This document shows positions 18,077-27,648 of a stretch of 64,000 nucleotides of DNA, piece by piece. Source of the DNA: Bacteroidales bacterium (GTDB lineage Bacteria; Bacteroidota; Bacteroidia; Bacteroidales; WCHB1-69); assembly GCA_024400835.1 (NCBI GenBank), contig JAKSMC010000003.1, positions 55,269-119,268 on the forward strand, in the 5' to 3' direction. The notes under the pieces are model-generated. The model ran no database searches. It had not been told where the DNA came from and saw only the letters and a list, made by a program, of their open reading frames with translations. Position numbers and translations under genes: made by a program. Positions within the stretch are counted from its first letter, which is position 1; every line of letters starts with the position of its first letter.

Positions 18077-19020
18077 TGATTCGATTTGTAAAACATCAAG
18101 ACATCGACCCTGCCCGATGGGATGAAACCATTCGGCAGTCTCAGTTTCCGTCTCTGTTTTGCACCTACAATATGCTGGACATCCTCACCGGCAACGACAC
18201 CTGGCACGCTCTGATACTGGACGACTACGCCTACATCATGCCGCTGCCCGAACGTTCCAAATTCGGCATTCACTACATCTATTCCCCCTTCTTCGTCTCA
18301 CAACTCGGCATATTCTCCGCCAAAGAGACCAGCGCACAAATCGTCTCCGACTTCTTCAATGCGATACCCAGAACAGTCAAGCACATAGACTTGCTGCTCA
18401 ACACCACCAACGACCACGACTTTATTAAGGCATACACCACCGCGTTAGTGTCCCACCAGCTGGACCTCGGCCGCAGCTACCAGGACCTCAGCGCCGGTTT
18501 TTCACAGAACACCAAACGGAACATCAGGGCGGCCCAGAAGCACAACCTCACGCTCCAACATGACGAGTGCAGCGTTGAAGATATCATCCAACTGTTCAGC
18601 ACCAACCGCGGCAGAAAAAAAGAGGTCCACTTCAAACCCAAAGATTATGAAATTTTAACATCCGCAGCTAAGCAGTTAAAAAAACTTAATTGCCTGCAAA
18701 TCTACAGTGTATGCACCGAAGACGGACTCACAATTGCAAATGCCATGTTCGTGCGCGACTACAACAGATACTTGTTTTGGTTCTCCGGCCGCGATATGAT
18801 GTATGCCGACAGCAAACCGATGTTCTTCCTCTTGGATAAGTTCATTGAAGAGCATGCTGAAGAACAGTCCGTATTGGATTTCAACGGCTCTATGAACGAA
18901 AACGTAGCCCGGCTTTACAAGGGCTTCGGGGGACAGCCCTATGAGATTCGCATGATTAACTATTCCAAACAGATACACTGGCAGCTCCTGCTCAAACTAT
19001 ATCGTCTCATCAAGGGATAG
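18076..19020 (+). CDS. GNAT-fold acyltransferase (FemAB/BioF2-like)
   Basis: A 314-residue protein. The ATG at 18076 overlaps the gpsA stop (TAATG), the most economical start. The fold resembles the double-GNAT FemAB/BioF2 acyltransferases: GFSQNTKRNIRAAQKHNLTL in the middle and FWFSGRD...FNGSMNENVARLYKGFGG near the end, the latter typical of the acceptor and CoA/aminoacyl site. No signal peptide or membrane helix is seen. Coupling to gpsA might point to envelope or lipid chemistry, but this is inference; the acyl donor and acceptor are unknown. Confidence 0.78.
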   Translation: MIRFVKHQDIDPARWDETIRQSQFPSLFCTYNMLDILTGNDTWHALILDDYAYIMPLPERSKFGIHYIYSPFFVSQLGIFSAKETSAQIVSDFFNAIPRTVKHIDLLLNTTNDHDFIKAYTTALVSHQLDLGRSYQDLSAGFSQNTKRNIRAAQKHNLTLQHDECSVEDIIQLFSTNRGRKKEVHFKPKDYEILTSAAKQLKKLNCLQIYSVCTEDGLTIANAMFVRDYNRYLFWFSGRDMMYADSKPMFFLLDKFIEEHAEEQSVLDFNGSMNENVARLYKGFGGQPYEIRMINYSKQIHWQLLLKLYRLIKG

Positions 19021-19080
19021 TTTTTTAATTTTTTCTTATAATAAAAATAATTTTTAATCGTTATTATCAAAAAATTTACT

Positions 19081-19773
19081 ATGAAAAAGTTTTTTGATAA
19101 TGTCATTTCTATGTTCTACCCGCGGCTCTGCGTGGGCTGTGGAGATGCCCTGCAACATCACGAGCAGCTATTATGCACGCACTGCCTGCTGCATCTTCCG
19201 GAAACGAACTTCCACAAGGAGCACGACAACCCGCTGAAGCTGATTTTTGCCGGACGGGTAAAAGTTGAAGAGGTCGCATCATACCTATCATACAAAAAGG
19301 GCAACACCGTACAGCACATTCTGCACAACCTGAAATACAAAGGCAAGAAGGAGTTAGGTTCCCTGCTGGGCTTGCACTACGGCCGACAGTTGATCACGGA
19401 GCCGCGCTTTCAGGATATCGACTACATCATACCCATCCCGCTGCACCCGAAGAAGGAGCGCAAGCGCGGCTACAATCAAAGCGAATGGATTGCGATGGGA
19501 CTTAGCAAGGGTATGGGGCGCCCGTACCTTAAGGACGTGTTGGTGCGCACGCACTTCACGGAAACGCAGACGAAAAAGAGCCGTTTCAACCGCTGGGAGA
19601 ACGTCAAGGAGGTATTCCAGATACAGAATGGGGAACAAGTGCGAGGCAAGCACCTGCTGGTATGTGACGACGTGCTGACCACGGGCGCGACCACCGAGGC
19701 TGCCGTACAGCAACTGCTCACCATCGAAGGCGTGTGCGTCAGCGTGGTGACCTTAGCCACCGCACAGGGATAA
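19081..19773 (+). CDS. ComF family phosphoribosyltransferase-like protein
   Basis: A 230-residue ComF-type protein. The N-terminus carries a zinc-finger-like Cys pattern (CVGCGDAL...CTHC), and the C-terminal half is a type I PRTase with the PRPP loop VCDDVLTTGATTEAAV. The middle contains IIPIPLHPKKERKRGYNQSE, characteristic of ComF/GntX. ComF proteins support DNA uptake in naturally competent bacteria, but homologues occur widely in species without known competence. Length is normal. Confidence 0.92.
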   Translation: MKKFFDNVISMFYPRLCVGCGDALQHHEQLLCTHCLLHLPETNFHKEHDNPLKLIFAGRVKVEEVASYLSYKKGNTVQHILHNLKYKGKKELGSLLGLHYGRQLITEPRFQDIDYIIPIPLHPKKERKRGYNQSEWIAMGLSKGMGRPYLKDVLVRTHFTETQTKKSRFNRWENVKEVFQIQNGEQVRGKHLLVCDDVLTTGATTEAAVQQLLTIEGVCVSVVTLATAQG

Positions 19774-19845
19774 GCGCATCGGATGCTGTCTTCAAATGCG
19801 CAGAAATCTTCTGACAATATTGTTACAAAAAATCAAAATCCTCAT

Positions 19846-19873
19846 TGATCACTGGTCTCTGCTCACAGTTCAC
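19846..19873 (-). repeat. degenerate period-7 tandem array (4 units) overlapping a stop codon
   Basis: On the minus strand the units are GTGAACT, GTGAGCA, GAGACCA and GTGATCA. The first unit contains the TGA stop of the TonB-C gene. The same class is found at 2298-2325 and 23911-23952. Confidence 0.6.
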
Positions 19874-20313
19874 ATTATAAAAGCCACCGGCAGCGTGTAT
19901 TTGCAGCGTATGGCCTTGCCCTTGTAGGTGGCAGGCTGCCAGCGAGGCATTTCGCGAACAATCTGCAGGACATTTTCATCGCAATCCGGAAAAAGTCGAA
20001 CCTTGATTTCGGGAGAGGATATGCTGCCGTCTTCTTCAACTGTAAATTCTACCAAAACAGTACCTACAACATCCGCCTTGTTGTAAACGGAGTAATCTAT
20101 GCGTTGGAGCACAAATGACACTAAGGAATCCATTCCTCCTGGGAAGGAGGGAGGCACATCGTATTTTACATCTTCACTGACATCGGCTTTCAAAATGATT
20201 TCGCGAGCTTTGCAATTCATCCATTTTACGCCATCTTCCGCATCTCCTTGCGCAAAAGTGGGGAGAGCAATCATAAGGGTGAAAATGAAGATCAGAAATG
20301 ATTTTACGGGCAT
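19870..20313 (-). CDS. periplasmic protein with TonB C-terminal domain
   Basis: A 147-residue protein with a signal peptide (KSFLIFIFTLMIALPTFAQ) and a TonB C-terminal-like domain at about 50-147: PPSFPGGMDSLVSFV, then VGTVLVEFTVEEDGSI and the closing MPRWQPATYKGKAIRCKYTLPVAF. It lacks the N-terminal membrane anchor and Pro-rich spacer of TonB, so it is a stand-alone domain protein rather than a classical energy transducer. The upstream GldM-C gene ends 20 nt before its start, suggesting one transcript. Confidence 0.85.
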   Translation of the reverse strand: MPVKSFLIFIFTLMIALPTFAQGDAEDGVKWMNCKAREIILKADVSEDVKYDVPPSFPGGMDSLVSFVLQRIDYSVYNKADVVGTVLVEFTVEEDGSISSPEIKVRLFPDCDENVLQIVREMPRWQPATYKGKAIRCKYTLPVAFIM

Positions 20314-20333
20314 AGGTGTGAAAAATAATAGGA

Positions 20334-20978
20334 TTATTTAATCATATAGACGATGTCCTTCAAATATCTTTCGCCGACTTCGGATCTTGCTTTAATATCG
20401 GTGATAATAATCAGTTTGATGTCTTTTTTGTTTTTTATGTATGCTGCTGTGGATTCCGAAAGTCTTTGACCGCCTTCGCAGATAAAGGCCGGTTGCATAC
20501 CCTCGTCAGTAAATAAAACGATTTTATAAGTGATAATTTTCCAAACTATATCGTATGGGAAATCCTCGTCCATTGCAGCTCGTAGAAACGGATTTTCTAA
20601 AAACTCTTCCTTTGTCATGGATGAGGATAAACCAGCTCCCCAAATGGCATGAGGATTAGGGACTTTCTTGACGAAAAAACGCTGCTGGATGGACTCTTGT
20701 TTGGCATTGCCTTTGGTTTTAATAGTTGCTATTACACCCTTGTCCATCAAAGATTCGGATGGGGTAACATAATAACAGTCGTCCTTTGCTTCAACTTTAC
20801 ACCCTGGGAATGAGACGTTGTATTGTTCCATACTTTGAACGGGAAATAGTTCTATCCGATTCTCAATTCCAGCATATAAATATTGTCCTTTTCGCGTCAT
20901 TAGGGATTGCGCTTGTAGCGATACACATCCGAGAAGGATGATGAAGAGGATGATGATTTTACTATAAAAGTTTTTCAT
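20334..20978 (-). CDS. secreted protein with GldM C-terminal-like domain
   Basis: A 214-residue protein with signal peptide (FYSKIIILFIILLGCVSLQAQ). The mature part resembles the C-terminal region of GldM, the periplasmic shaft of the type IX secretion/gliding motor: QYLYAGIENRIELFPVQ at the start, then RFFVKKVPNPHAIWG, matching the conserved RVKxxPxP linker. The rest of GldM is absent and no gld/por cluster is nearby, so it is an orphan domain protein. Its function is not known. Confidence 0.7.
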   Translation of the reverse strand: MKNFYSKIIILFIILLGCVSLQAQSLMTRKGQYLYAGIENRIELFPVQSMEQYNVSFPGCKVEAKDDCYYVTPSESLMDKGVIATIKTKGNAKQESIQQRFFVKKVPNPHAIWGAGLSSSMTKEEFLENPFLRAAMDEDFPYDIVWKIITYKIVLFTDEGMQPAFICEGGQRLSESTAAYIKNKKDIKLIIITDIKARSEVGERYLKDIVYMIK

Positions 20979-20980
20979 AA

Positions 20981-21015
20981 CAGGGAATAACGAATAGGAA
21001 ATAGTGAATAGATAT
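20981..21015 (-). repeat. degenerate period-7 tandem array in a 5' leader (5 units)
   Basis: Plus-strand units CAGGGAA, TAACGAA, TAGGAAA, TAGTGAA, TAGATAT. The array fills most of the space between the promoter at complement(21029..21036) and the ATG at 20978, so it forms the leader of the GldM-C mRNA. Confidence 0.6.
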
Positions 21016-21028
21016 GCAAACGGATCGG

Positions 21029-21036
21029 CAAAGATA
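21029..21036 (-). promoter_or_regulatory. TAnnTTTG promoter element of the GldM-C/TonB-C genes
   Basis: TATCTTTG on the minus strand followed by CCG, 50 nt upstream of the ATG. Confidence 0.6.
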
Positions 21037-21081
21037 GTTTTTATTTTTTACATGACAAGACGTTGAATTATCTAAAAAAGG

Positions 21082-21089
21082 TATTTTTG
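21082..21089 (+). promoter_or_regulatory. orphan TAnnTTTG element on the plus strand
   Basis: TATTTTTG followed by CTGCGG points rightward into a stretch with no plus-strand gene; the next gene on the right is guaA on the minus strand. It may drive a small RNA. Confidence 0.4.
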
Positions 21090-21090
21090 C

Positions 21091-21155
21091 TGCGGATTTA
21101 CATTGTAAAAACGAAATACTATTGCGGATTTGCAATGCAAAAATGAAGTAGTATT
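21091..21155. repeat. two tandem 33-bp units with palindromic cores
   Basis: Units 21091-21123 and 21123-21155 agree at 27 of 33 positions and start with TGCGGATTT. Each holds a perfect palindrome, TTACATTGTAA in the first and TTGCAATGCAA in the second, so the A/G and T/C changes are compensatory. Lies between guaA and the GldM-C gene. Confidence 0.65.
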
Positions 21156-21198
21156 ATAAAGATAGCGGGCGAGGGAGACATCGCCCGCTATCTTTATA
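21155..21198. terminator. 18-bp perfect hairpin downstream of guaA
   Basis: Arms 21155-21172 and 21181-21198 (TATAAAGATAGCGGGCGA and its complement) pair over 18 bp with an 8-base loop. It is placed 79 nt after the guaA stop codon and probably ends that transcript, although no long T-run follows on either strand; it may equally stabilise a 3' end. Confidence 0.6.
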
Positions 21199-21275
21199 GT
21201 TAATGTTAAAGTCAATGGTCAAAGTTCTAAAAGCCAAATGCTAAAGTCTAAAGCCTAAAGTCTAACGTCTCAAAC
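21199..21275. repeat. degenerate period-7 tandem array (11 units)
   Basis: Eleven units in strict register, the clearest being CTAAAGT, CTAAAGC, CTAAAGT and CTAACGT. It fills exactly the space between the hairpin at 21155-21198 and the guaA stop codon, starting 2 nt from the stop. On the guaA sense strand most units contain TAG. Confidence 0.7.
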
Positions 21276-21277
21276 AG

Positions 21278-22885
<1,608 letters not shown>

Positions 22886-22911
22886 AGAGTAGGATTTTCT
22901 AAATGAGGGCG

Positions 22912-22919
22912 CAAAGATA
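22912..22919 (-). promoter_or_regulatory. TAnnTTTG promoter element of guaA
   Basis: TATCTTTG followed by CGCCCTC on the minus strand, 26 nt upstream of the guaA ATG. Confidence 0.65.
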
Positions 22920-22936
22920 GCAAATTAATGCGGATG

Positions 22937-23827
22937 TCACTTCTTGTCATGCCGCCAAAGCTGCCAACTATTGAAGAGATTCTGCCATACAGAATAGAAA
23001 GCCAGGAAGACAGAGGCCAAGGGATTGAGATAGGTGTTGGCCATCCAGATACCCATAGCGGTGTTTTTCTGTCCGAGCAGCTGGCCGCCGGCCATACGGT
23101 CGCCGTGCTGCTGGCCCAGCCACTTGCCGAAACTGAAATGCACAGCGCAGGTCAGCACGGAGGCAATACCGAGAAACAGGATGTTGAGGCCGTTGCCTTT
23201 GCCGTGGATGAAGATGAAGTCTATGGTTTGGCCGAGGGTGAGCAATAGCAGGAATGCCCAAATGTAGAAAGTGTAGTTTTTATACTGGGCTAAAAAATCA
23301 TTGGCCTTCTTGCTGACGAGTTGCAAAGCGAGGGCCACAAAGAAAGGCAGCGCGATAGTCGGACCTATTTTCTTTAATATCAACAAAAAGGAAGTCCAGA
23401 AGGACATATCCTGGTGCACACCGATAAAGGTGAAATAGAACGGTGCTATGACCGACACCATCAAGTTGCCGACAATGGTATATTCGGTCACAGTTTCGCG
23501 GTCGGCGCCGAGCATACAGGAAATCACCACGACAGAAGAGGCCACGGGGCAGAGCACGCCGATGAGCAGACCCTGCGCCAAAAGTTCGTTGTGGGTCACT
23601 GTTCGGAACAGATAATAGAGGGAGATACTCACCACGATTTGGAAGAGCATAATCCAGAAACTGAGCTTCGTCATGCGGAGCTTGCGAATGTCAACCGCGA
23701 CGAAGTTCAACAAGAGAATCAGAAATATTGCGTATGGCGTAATAAACGAGAGGATGGCACACCACTTGTGCAACAGCAGTCCAAGCAGTATAGCCGCCGG
23801 CAGAACATAACTACGATATTTAGACAT
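22937..23827 (-). CDS. bile acid:sodium symporter family (BASS) transporter
   Basis: A 296-residue integral membrane protein with about nine to ten hydrophobic helices. BASS/SBF features include LCPVASSVVVISCMLGAD in the first repeat and GQKNTAMGIWMANTYLNP in the second, which line the sodium-binding crossover in structurally known members. No signal peptide; the inner membrane is the expected location. The substrate cannot be assigned, since family members carry bile acids, organic acids or vitamins. It shares its strand with guaA but guaA has its own promoter element. Confidence 0.85.
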   Translation of the reverse strand: MSKYRSYVLPAAILLGLLLHKWCAILSFITPYAIFLILLLNFVAVDIRKLRMTKLSFWIMLFQIVVSISLYYLFRTVTHNELLAQGLLIGVLCPVASSVVVISCMLGADRETVTEYTIVGNLMVSVIAPFYFTFIGVHQDMSFWTSFLLILKKIGPTIALPFFVALALQLVSKKANDFLAQYKNYTFYIWAFLLLLTLGQTIDFIFIHGKGNGLNILFLGIASVLTCAVHFSFGKWLGQQHGDRMAGGQLLGQKNTAMGIWMANTYLNPLASVFLAFYSVWQNLFNSWQLWRHDKK

Positions 23828-23910
23828 TTAACTTTCTCCTAAAAACTTCTATATAATAAGTGCAAACACTTGCTGTTCAACATATTGACACAAACAATAA
23901 CAAGCCTGTA

Positions 23911-23952
23911 CAGACCACAGCTCACTGATCACAATTTACTGACAACCGTCAA
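23911..23952 (-). repeat. degenerate period-7 tandem array abutting a stop codon (6 units)
   Basis: Plus-strand units CAGACCA, CAGCTCA, CTGATCA, CAATTTA, CTGACAA and CCGTCAA end at the base next to the lptG stop codon. Read in the lptG sense direction they contain TGA or TAA in four units. Confidence 0.65.
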
Positions 23953-25074
23953 CTATTTCTGCGCAACTTTCAGCATGAAAATCGTAATTCCCAGGAATAT
24001 GAGGTTGGGAATCCACGTGCCCAAAACAGGAGGCAGGCCGCCTGACACGGAGAACACGGTGGACACCTGCTGCAAAAATATGAAGGTGAACGCCAAGCCC
24101 ATACCCATAAACAGATGCACACCGACGCCACGTGCGTTTTTGCGCGACGAGACACTCAGTCCGAGAAATGTCAATATGATAATACCCAACGGGTTGGCAA
24201 TACGTTTGTGCTGTTCTATCTGGTAATGAGCCACTAAGCTGGAACCGCGGACCTTCTCTTCTTTTATAAAAGTATGCAAATCACGAAATGACATCGTCTC
24301 GCTCACAAAGGCATCCTGGTTCAAATTTATGGGTTTGATGTTGAAAACAGTATCCAATTCCTTGCCGGTTTCGATCTGTTCCCGACCATCTACTATGGTT
24401 CGACGCATGTAGTTTTTCAAAATCCACTGCTCTTTCTCCTCATCGTACGCAATCGTCTGTGCCGACAATTTTTGACATACCGAACTACTGTCGAAAACTT
24501 CATACGTAAAATAATATCCGGTCATTTGGCCTCTGTCCCAGCGTTCCACAAAGAGGTAGCTGTTTTCCGAATTCTTGATGTGGATGTTGGTAGTCTGTAT
24601 GGCCTGCCGTCCGAAATGCTCGTATTTGAAGTTATTGAGTTTCTCGTTAGTGCCCGGCACGATGAAGTTTGCCAATATCAATGATATAAGCACAATGACA
24701 AGAGAACCGACCAAATATGGGCGCAGGAATCGGATGAAACTCACACCATTGCCGAGGATGGATATGATTTCGTTATGTGAAGAGAGTTTTGAAGTGAACC
24801 ATATAACGCTGATAAAGGTGAACAGCGGGAAGAATAGGTTGATGAAATAGGGGATGAAATTGAAGTAATAGCCCACGATGACCTCCTTCATCGGGATTGC
24901 CTTGTCCATGAAGCGCTGAATGTTTTCCGACACATCGAACACGATGACGATGGTCATCAGCAAGATAATGGAATAGACCACCGACCCGAGGAACTTCCTC
25001 AGAATGTAGGAATCGATGATCTTCCATCCGGTCTTTTCGCGGATTTTATCTATTAACTGTCGTAATTTTTCCAT
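23953..25074 (-). CDS. lptG: LptF/LptG family LPS export permease
   Basis: A 373-residue YjgP/YjgQ-type permease. Three N-terminal helices begin at RKFLGSVVYSIILLMTIVIV; a periplasmic beta-rich domain spans about 130-270; three C-terminal helices include IANPLGIIILTFLGLSVSSR and VFSVSGGLPPVLGTW. LptF/LptG with LptB pulls LPS from the inner membrane toward LptC and LptA. A single such gene is present here; it could be either LptF or LptG, and G is preferred only by common annotation. lptC lies at 43756-44322. Confidence 0.88.
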   Translation of the reverse strand: MEKLRQLIDKIREKTGWKIIDSYILRKFLGSVVYSIILLMTIVIVFDVSENIQRFMDKAIPMKEVIVGYYFNFIPYFINLFFPLFTFISVIWFTSKLSSHNEIISILGNGVSFIRFLRPYLVGSLVIVLISLILANFIVPGTNEKLNNFKYEHFGRQAIQTTNIHIKNSENSYLFVERWDRGQMTGYYFTYEVFDSSSVCQKLSAQTIAYDEEKEQWILKNYMRRTIVDGREQIETGKELDTVFNIKPINLNQDAFVSETMSFRDLHTFIKEEKVRGSSLVAHYQIEQHKRIANPLGIIILTFLGLSVSSRKNARGVGVHLFMGMGLAFTFIFLQQVSTVFSVSGGLPPVLGTWIPNLIFLGITIFMLKVAQK

Positions 25075-25086
25075 TCCATATCACAA

Positions 25087-25107
25087 AGACGGTGCAATGC
25101 ACCGTCT
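25087..25107. repeat. 21-bp palindrome between the S9 peptidase and lptG
   Basis: AGACGGTGC and GCACCGTCT flank a 3-base centre. On the minus strand it lies 13 nt after the S9 stop codon and could be a weak terminator. The same left arm is used by the EF-G2 terminator at 13792-13824. Confidence 0.55.
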
Positions 25108-25120
25108 CTACAACGTTTTG

Positions 25121-27223
25121 TTATTTCGCTGCCACCGTTTTATCTTTCAGCCATTGATCGAGCCAGCGGAAGAATTCGCGCTGCCACAACATGGCGTTTT
25201 GAGGTTGTGTGACAAAGTGGCATTCATCTGGGAAATAGAGGAAGCGGCTGGGAATGCCTCTCATCTGAGCCACATCGAAAGCCTGCATACCCTCAGTGTA
25301 AGGAATACGGAAGTCATTGCCGCCGTGGATAACGAGAATCGGGGTGTCCCAGTTGCCCACAAATTTGTGCGGGGAGAAATCATAGCTCTTAGGCGTAGGA
25401 TTCTTCCAATAAGCGCCTTCGATATCGTGGTTGGCGAAGAACAGCTCTTCCGTAGTGTTGTACCAGCTTTCGAAGTTGAACATACCGCAGTGTGCGATGA
25501 AGGCTTTGAAGCGTTTCTCATGATGACCTGCCAGCCAATATACGGAGAAACCACCGAAGCTTGCGCCTACGCAGCCGAGATGTTTTTCATCCACGTACGG
25601 TTCTTTGGCCATAGCGTCAATAGCGGACAGGTAGTCTCTCATACATTGACCGCCATAATCTTTGCTGATGGCATCATTCCATTCCTGGCCGAAACCGGGC
25701 AGACCGCGGCGGTTCGGAGCCACCACGATATAATCGTGCGCAGCCATCATCTGGAAGTTCCAACGATAGGAATAGAACTGGCTGACGGGCGATTGCGGAC
25801 CACCTTCACAGTAGAGCAGTGTAGGATAGGTCTTTGTGGAGTCGAAATTCGGCGGAAGAATAACCCACACCAGCATCTTCTTGCCGTCGGTCGTGGGCAC
25901 CCATTTCTTGACGGTTTTGCCCAACGTCACCTTATCCAAAATGTCTTTGTTGATAAAGCTCAACTGCTTGACTTCTTTGTTCTTCAAGTTGACAGAATAG
26001 ATTTCGGAAGGATAGGCGTGCGTCGTTCTGGTGGTGATAATCTGGTCTCCCACAACCTGCAATGTGTTATAGTCATAATCACCAGTCGTGAGCTGCTCGA
26101 ACTTTCTGTTGGCAATGTCAAGGCTGTAAATCTGATAAGTTGCTTCCTTCACGCTGTTGAAATAGACCTTCTTGCCATCTTCGCTCCAGGAGAAGTTAGT
26201 AGCATCCTGGTCGAAATCCTTGCTGTAGTCTTCCATCTTCTGTGTTTTGAAATCATAAATCACCAAGCGGTGTTTGTCAGATTCAAAGCCATCGGTTTCC
26301 ATACTCCACCAAACAAGTTTCTTGCCGTCAGGAGAGAAGACAGGATCCATATCATAACCCATATTGCCTTCGGAAAGGTTTTTCGTTTCCTTGGTTTTCA
26401 GATTATAAAGATAAATGTCCGTATTGGTGCTTTCGGCAAACTTCTTGCCGGAAAGTCTCTTGCAGACGTATGCCAATTGTTTGCCGTCTGGGCTCCAGGC
26501 AATTTCCTCAATGCCGCCGAAAGGAGGATTGGGGCTGTGGAACTTCTCACCTTCCAGCAAATCGACCGTCTTTTTGCACTTCGGATAATCAGTCACGAAG
26601 ACATGACTGTAGGTGCCGTCAGCCCAATAGTTCCAGTGACGATACATAAGGTCGTCGTAAATCTTGGCATTGGCATCGGGAAGGTCAGGATAACGCTGCG
26701 CGATGGTTGTGTCAATCTGCACATTCATCGCATAGGTGATGTGTTTCATATCAGGGGCATAGCTGAAGCAGTTGATGTCGCCGTCCACGTGGGTGAGCTG
26801 CTTGGCCTTTTTGCCGTCAGGTCTGCATTCCCAGACTTGTGTGCCGTTGTCATCGCTGTACAAATAAGCGATTCTCTTGCCATCAGGGCGCCAAATGGGC
26901 TGCATCTCGTCATTCGGCGTAGTGGTGATACGGGTAGGTTCGCCACCTTCTATCGGCATCGTGTACAATTCCGCATTGCCGGTATTGGTCTTGTAGTCAT
27001 AATACTTGACGCTGTACAAAATTGTTTTGCCGTCGGGAGATACCTGAACATCGGAAAGACGTCCCAAATACCAGAGAATTTTCTCATCCATAACACCTTT
27101 GGAAAAGTCTGGCACCTCACGATTATCTTTGGAAATGATATCTTTGGAATCGGCGCCGTTTTTCTTGGCACAACCACTGCATAACATAACTGCTAAAGTT
27201 AAGAGTATTAGGTTTTTCTTCAT
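25121..27223 (-). CDS. S9 family prolyl oligopeptidase-like peptidase (lipoprotein)
   Basis: A 700-residue peptidase. The ATG at 27223 is chosen over one 36 nt upstream because it opens a lipoprotein signal (KKNLILLTLAVMLCSGC-A) and leaves space for the promoter. An N-terminal seven-bladed WD/PD40-like propeller (about 40-420) repeats SPDGK motifs; the C-terminal alpha/beta hydrolase (about 440-700) has the nucleophile in GASFGGF, Asp in GGNDFRIP and His in DECHFV. Members release di- or tripeptides from proline-containing substrates. Envelope location is inferred from the lipobox-like Cys. Confidence 0.92.
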   Translation of the reverse strand: MKKNLILLTLAVMLCSGCAKKNGADSKDIISKDNREVPDFSKGVMDEKILWYLGRLSDVQVSPDGKTILYSVKYYDYKTNTGNAELYTMPIEGGEPTRITTTPNDEMQPIWRPDGKRIAYLYSDDNGTQVWECRPDGKKAKQLTHVDGDINCFSYAPDMKHITYAMNVQIDTTIAQRYPDLPDANAKIYDDLMYRHWNYWADGTYSHVFVTDYPKCKKTVDLLEGEKFHSPNPPFGGIEEIAWSPDGKQLAYVCKRLSGKKFAESTNTDIYLYNLKTKETKNLSEGNMGYDMDPVFSPDGKKLVWWSMETDGFESDKHRLVIYDFKTQKMEDYSKDFDQDATNFSWSEDGKKVYFNSVKEATYQIYSLDIANRKFEQLTTGDYDYNTLQVVGDQIITTRTTHAYPSEIYSVNLKNKEVKQLSFINKDILDKVTLGKTVKKWVPTTDGKKMLVWVILPPNFDSTKTYPTLLYCEGGPQSPVSQFYSYRWNFQMMAAHDYIVVAPNRRGLPGFGQEWNDAISKDYGGQCMRDYLSAIDAMAKEPYVDEKHLGCVGASFGGFSVYWLAGHHEKRFKAFIAHCGMFNFESWYNTTEELFFANHDIEGAYWKNPTPKSYDFSPHKFVGNWDTPILVIHGGNDFRIPYTEGMQAFDVAQMRGIPSRFLYFPDECHFVTQPQNAMLWQREFFRWLDQWLKDKTVAAK

Positions 27224-27248
27224 AAGAATGTTTTTTAAAAAAAGTGTG

Positions 27249-27256
27249 CAAACGTA
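27249..27256 (-). promoter_or_regulatory. TAnnTTTG promoter element of the S9 peptidase
   Basis: TACGTTTG on the minus strand followed by CACAC, 25 nt upstream of the ATG at 27223. Confidence 0.6.
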
Positions 27257-27308
27257 CATAAAAAACTTTGACTGTCGGCAATATCCGCCGACTTTTTTGA
27301 TGTTCCCC

Positions 27309-27416
27309 CTCTACCTCCCTACTTTTTTACCGATACGCGCCGTCGCCCGTACGTCGCACCGTAAACATAAATTCGCCGTCGCTCTGGCGCGTCTCTACCT
27401 CTCTACTTTTTAACTT
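27309..27416. repeat. 64-bp repeat core (copy A) with flanking direct repeats
   Basis: The core at 27335-27398 starts ACGCGCC and carries GGCGCGT at 27386-27392, a 7-bp inverted repeat. It is bracketed by period-8 repeats CTCTACCT, CCCTACTT at 27309-27324 and CTCTACCT, CTCTACTT at 27393-27408. A second core in inverted orientation lies at 61090-61153 and agrees at about 50 of 64 positions. Confidence 0.7.
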
Positions 27417-27529
27417 TGACATTAACCATTGACATTGACTTTTTGGCATTCCTGCTTGAGGCCCGAAACTTCTTCGTGATAATTCGAGCAAATTCATGTG
27501 TCATTAGCTTTTAGCTTTGGGGAGAGCCC

Positions 27530-27564
27530 CTTAAACTTTAAACCTTAAACTTTAAACTTTACAC
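27530..27564. repeat. degenerate period-7 tandem array (5 units)
   Basis: Units CTTAAAC, TTTAAAC, CTTAAAC, TTTAAAC, TTTACAC upstream of the purN promoter. Two TTAGCTT units at 27504-27517 may belong to the same array. Confidence 0.65.
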
Positions 27565-27613
27565 TATTTATAACTTTTTCCCGACAGGCAGGCACTTTTC
27601 AAAAATATTTGTG

Positions 27614-27621
27614 TACGTTTG
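27614..27621 (+). promoter_or_regulatory. TAnnTTTG promoter element of purN
   Basis: TACGTTTG followed by CAACG, 27 nt upstream of the purN ATG. It contains an in-frame TTG that must not be used as the start. Confidence 0.6.
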
Positions 27622-27648
27622 CAACGTTCATTTTTGAAAATCACAGAT

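Larger units (their letters stand above)
27224..27648. other. 425-bp divergent intergenic region with repeats
   Basis: Between the S9 peptidase and purN no coding sequence is supported. It holds the S9 promoter element, a 64-bp repeat core with flanking period-8 repeats, a period-7 array and the purN promoter element, listed separately. An open frame through 27300-27410 is only the translation of the repeat core. Confidence 0.7.

Noticed and set aside
25016..27184. 722-codon open frame opposite the S9 peptidase
   Set aside because: Mirror frame created by codon bias of the peptidase gene; no signal, domain or start context.
27300..27413. Small protein reading RAVARTSHRKHKFAVALARLY and its likeness to a frame at 61090-61170
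   Set aside because: The likeness comes from the shared 64-bp DNA repeat; neither copy has its own promoter, start context or third-codon-position pattern of substitutions.
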